Positions 31,954 through 33,641 of a stretch of DNA of 33,641 nt are shown in pieces (the stretch's first letter is position 1; the number at the start of each line of letters is the position of its first letter). Source of the stretch: an uncultured Cetobacterium sp. (GTDB taxonomy: Bacteria; Fusobacteriota; Fusobacteriia; Fusobacteriales; Fusobacteriaceae); contig CAAFWD010000026.1 in assembly GCA_900766645.1 (NCBI GenBank), forward strand, positions 1 through 33,641. The letters are read 5' to 3'. The translations under genes and the position numbers were made by a program. A model generated the notes under the pieces. That model saw nothing but the letters and a program-made list of their open reading frames with translations, was not told where the DNA came from and made no database searches.

Positions 31954-32916
31954 ATGAAATTTTTTAAAGGTCTTTTATGTTTTTTAATGGTCTCAACAAT
32001 GACTTTAGCAGCTCCATTAAAAGTAGGATTAATCCTTGCAATGGGAGGTTTAGGAGATAAATCATTTAACGATTCAGCTTATGCTGGGTTAGTTCAAGCA
32101 CAAAAGGATTTTGATATTGAAGTTAAATACGTAGAGCCAAATACTTGGATGGAGGATGCTTTTTTCTTAGAAGAATACTCTGATAATGGCTTTGATCTTG
32201 TAATTGCAACATCTTATACGGCTCAAGATGCAATGGAAGATATAAGCTCAAAATTTCCAGATACAAAGTATGCTATTGTAGATACAGTTGCAAAACAAGG
32301 AGAAAATATAGCTTCTTTAGTTTTTGATGAAGCAGAGGGATCGTTCTTAGTTGGAGCAATTGCAGCTCAAATGAGTAAAAATGGAAAGGTTGGATTTATA
32401 GGAGCGGTTGATATTCCTTTAATTAATAGATTTAGAAATGGATATGAGCAAGGAGCAAAATATATTAATCCAAATATAGAGGTTGTTACAACTTATATTG
32501 GTGGAGATGCTCCATTTAGCGATGCTATGAAAGGAAAAGAGCACGCAATATCTTTAGCAAATCAAGGAATAGATGTAATATATCATGCATCAGGAAACAC
32601 TGGAATTGGAGTAATGGAAGGTGTTGAAGAGATGGGGATATATGGAATTGGTGTAGATTGTGATCAAGATGAGCTTGTAAAAGGAAAAGTACTAACTTCT
32701 ATGCTAAAAAATGTTAACCATGCAGTTTATAAAGTAATTGAGGATACTGTTAATGGAAACTTTAAAGGTGATATTTACTCATTTGGATTAAAAGAAAATG
32801 GAGTTGGAACAACTGAATTTAAATATACAAAAGATGTAATTGGAGAAGAAAATATTGAACAAATTGAAAAAATAAAAGAGGATATTATAGCAGGAAAAAT
32901 TAAGGTGGAGAAATAA
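31954..32916 (+). CDS. BMP-family (PnrA-like) substrate-binding protein
   Basis: A 320-residue exported protein. The signal peptide MKFFKGLLCFLMVSTMTLA precedes APLKVGLILAMGGLGDKSFNDSAYAGL, a typical BMP/PnrA N-terminus. Later family features are IATSYTAQDAMEDIS, AEGSFLVGAIAA, GFIGAVDIPLINRFRNGYEQGAKYINP and IYHASGNTGIGVMEG. Family members bind nucleosides for an ABC importer. There is no lipobox Cys at the cleavage site, so it appears to be a soluble periplasmic protein rather than a lipoprotein. No ABC permease or ATPase gene is adjacent in the window. ATG 31954 follows CGGAGGGG. Its stop overlaps the next start. Confidence 0.9.
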   Translation: MKFFKGLLCFLMVSTMTLAAPLKVGLILAMGGLGDKSFNDSAYAGLVQAQKDFDIEVKYVEPNTWMEDAFFLEEYSDNGFDLVIATSYTAQDAMEDISSKFPDTKYAIVDTVAKQGENIASLVFDEAEGSFLVGAIAAQMSKNGKVGFIGAVDIPLINRFRNGYEQGAKYINPNIEVVTTYIGGDAPFSDAMKGKEHAISLANQGIDVIYHASGNTGIGVMEGVEEMGIYGIGVDCDQDELVKGKVLTSMLKNVNHAVYKVIEDTVNGNFKGDIYSFGLKENGVGTTEFKYTKDVIGEENIEQIEKIKEDIIAGKIKVEK

Positions 32917-33506
32917 TGAAAATATTAGTAGTAGCAACACATCCAAATATTGGAGAATCAAAAATTAACAGTATCTGGTTAGAAGGACTAAAAAAAGAGA
33001 ACAATGTAACAGTAAGATTTTTAGATGAGATCTATCCAGATAGAAAAATCAATGTGGAAGAGGAGCAGAAATATCTTTTAGAAGCTGATAGAGTTGTATT
33101 TCAATTTCCTTTTTATTGGTATAGTATGCCAAGTTTATTGAGAGATTATTTTGATGATGTTTTAGTTTATGGTTGGGCTTTTGGACCAAATGGTGAAGCG
33201 TTGAAGGGTAAAGAGTTTTTAGTTGCTCTTTCTGTGGGAGCTCCAGAGTATTCTTATCAAGGTGGAAGTTATAATAACTTTACAATAACGGAACTTTTAA
33301 GACCTTTAGAAGCAACAGCAAATGCTCTTCAAATGATTTATGTGCCATATTTTGCAATTTTTGATACTCCAAGACTTACAGATGAAGATATAGAATTTTC
33401 TGTGATAAAATATATAAATCACATTAATAATGAGGATTTAAATCACAGAAAAGTTTTAGAAAGATTAAAAAAGCTTAATTCAAATAGTAGCTTTGTAGAT
33501 CTGTAA
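32916..33506 (+). CDS. Flavodoxin-fold NAD(P)H oxidoreductase
   Basis: A 196-residue protein of the NQO1/KefF/MdaB group. KILVVATHPNIGESKINSIW is the flavin phosphate-binding start. FQFPFYWYSMPSLLRDYFDDVLVYGWAFG is the hallmark middle region. LVALSVGAPEYSYQGGSYN supplies the flavin-contacting loop. These enzymes reduce quinones or other acceptors by two electrons with FMN or FAD. The start ATG overlaps the stop of the BMP gene (TAATG), with AAGGTGGAG upstream. No KefB/C-type K+ channel is adjacent, so KefF itself is not implied. Confidence 0.88.
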   Translation: MKILVVATHPNIGESKINSIWLEGLKKENNVTVRFLDEIYPDRKINVEEEQKYLLEADRVVFQFPFYWYSMPSLLRDYFDDVLVYGWAFGPNGEALKGKEFLVALSVGAPEYSYQGGSYNNFTITELLRPLEATANALQMIYVPYFAIFDTPRLTDEDIEFSVIKYINHINNEDLNHRKVLERLKKLNSNSSFVDL

Positions 33507-33527
33507 AACATTAATAAGGAGAAAAAT

Positions 33528-33641
33528 ATGAATAACAAAAATGCTTGGGATGAAGTTTATAAAGAAAATGATAGAGAAGAACTAGGTTGGTATGAGCATA
33601 CTCCAGAACCTTCACTTTCTTTAATAAAAAAATATCTAAAA
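33528..33641 (+). CDS. SAM-dependent methyltransferase, N-terminus (3' truncated by window)
   Basis: The first 38 codons of a gene that runs off the right edge. ATG 33528 follows AAGGAG. NAWDEVYKENDREELGWYEHTPEPSLSLIKKYL is typical of the N-terminus of small class I methyltransferases, which begin with a WDxxY motif and an LGWYE-x-PEPSL segment before the SAM-binding strand. The catalytic part is outside the window, so the call rests on this short stretch. It lies 21 bases after the oxidoreductase gene and is probably in the same operon. Confidence 0.6.
   Translation, partial: MNNKNAWDEVYKENDREELGWYEHTPEPSLSLIKKYLK

Overview
The window is AT-rich DNA that looks like an anaerobic, Gram-negative member of the Fusobacteriota (Cetobacterium, Ilyobacter or Fusobacterium-like). 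This assignment is an inference. It rests on an outer-membrane-type beta-barrel protein with a C-terminal Phe, cleavable signal peptides, clostridial-style amino acid fermentation genes, two NhaC-family transporters, strong AGGAGG ribosome binding sites and sigma70-type promoters with 17-bp spacers. No rRNA, tRNA, CRISPR array, insertion sequence or prophage gene was seen.

Positions 1-8463 carry general genes. They are the end of a tandem-repeat protein that overlaps a beta-barrel protein gene, an NhaC antiporter, a phosphoribosyltransferase-fold protein, a CDGSH iron-sulfur protein and mgtE (both on the minus strand), an exported GH108-like muramidase, and a divergent ABC-F ATPase.

Positions 8497-22340 form a glycine-fermentation island. 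A singlet glycine riboswitch with a terminator precedes an AGCS-family Na+/glycine-alanine symporter. After a terminator and a new promoter comes one long colinear cluster: selB, grdX, trxB, trxA, grdE, grdA, grdB, grdC, grdD and a fused nfnAB-type gene. grdA and grdB each contain one in-frame TGA in the exact context of the known selenocysteines (CFVU and UGTC), so both are intact selenoprotein genes. The cluster encodes uptake of glycine, the Sec-specific elongation factor, all five glycine reductase subunits (complexes A, B and C, giving acetyl phosphate and ammonia), the thioredoxin pair that regenerates them, and a flavin-based bifurcating transhydrogenase that could supply NADPH. selA, selD, tRNA-Sec and acetate kinase are not in the window.

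Positions 22409-28158 carry a DEDDh exonuclease, a DUF2628-like membrane protein, a MerR regulator, and a DMT transporter joined in a tight operon with an 855-residue GltD-like/HdrB-like fused oxidoreductase. Positions 28224-31692 carry a long, apparently structured leader ending in a terminator, then a second NhaC-family transporter whose 3' end overlaps argH, and a small zinc-ribbon membrane protein. The window ends with a BMP/PnrA-like binding protein, a flavodoxin-fold NAD(P)H oxidoreductase, and the start of a SAM-dependent methyltransferase.

The most interesting items are the unclassified leader upstream of nhaC-argH, the glycine riboswitch with a visible competing helix, the fused bifurcating transhydrogenase inside the grd cluster, the internal terminator between grdB and grdC, and the non-canonical nucleotide-binding motif of the glycine-reductase TrxB.
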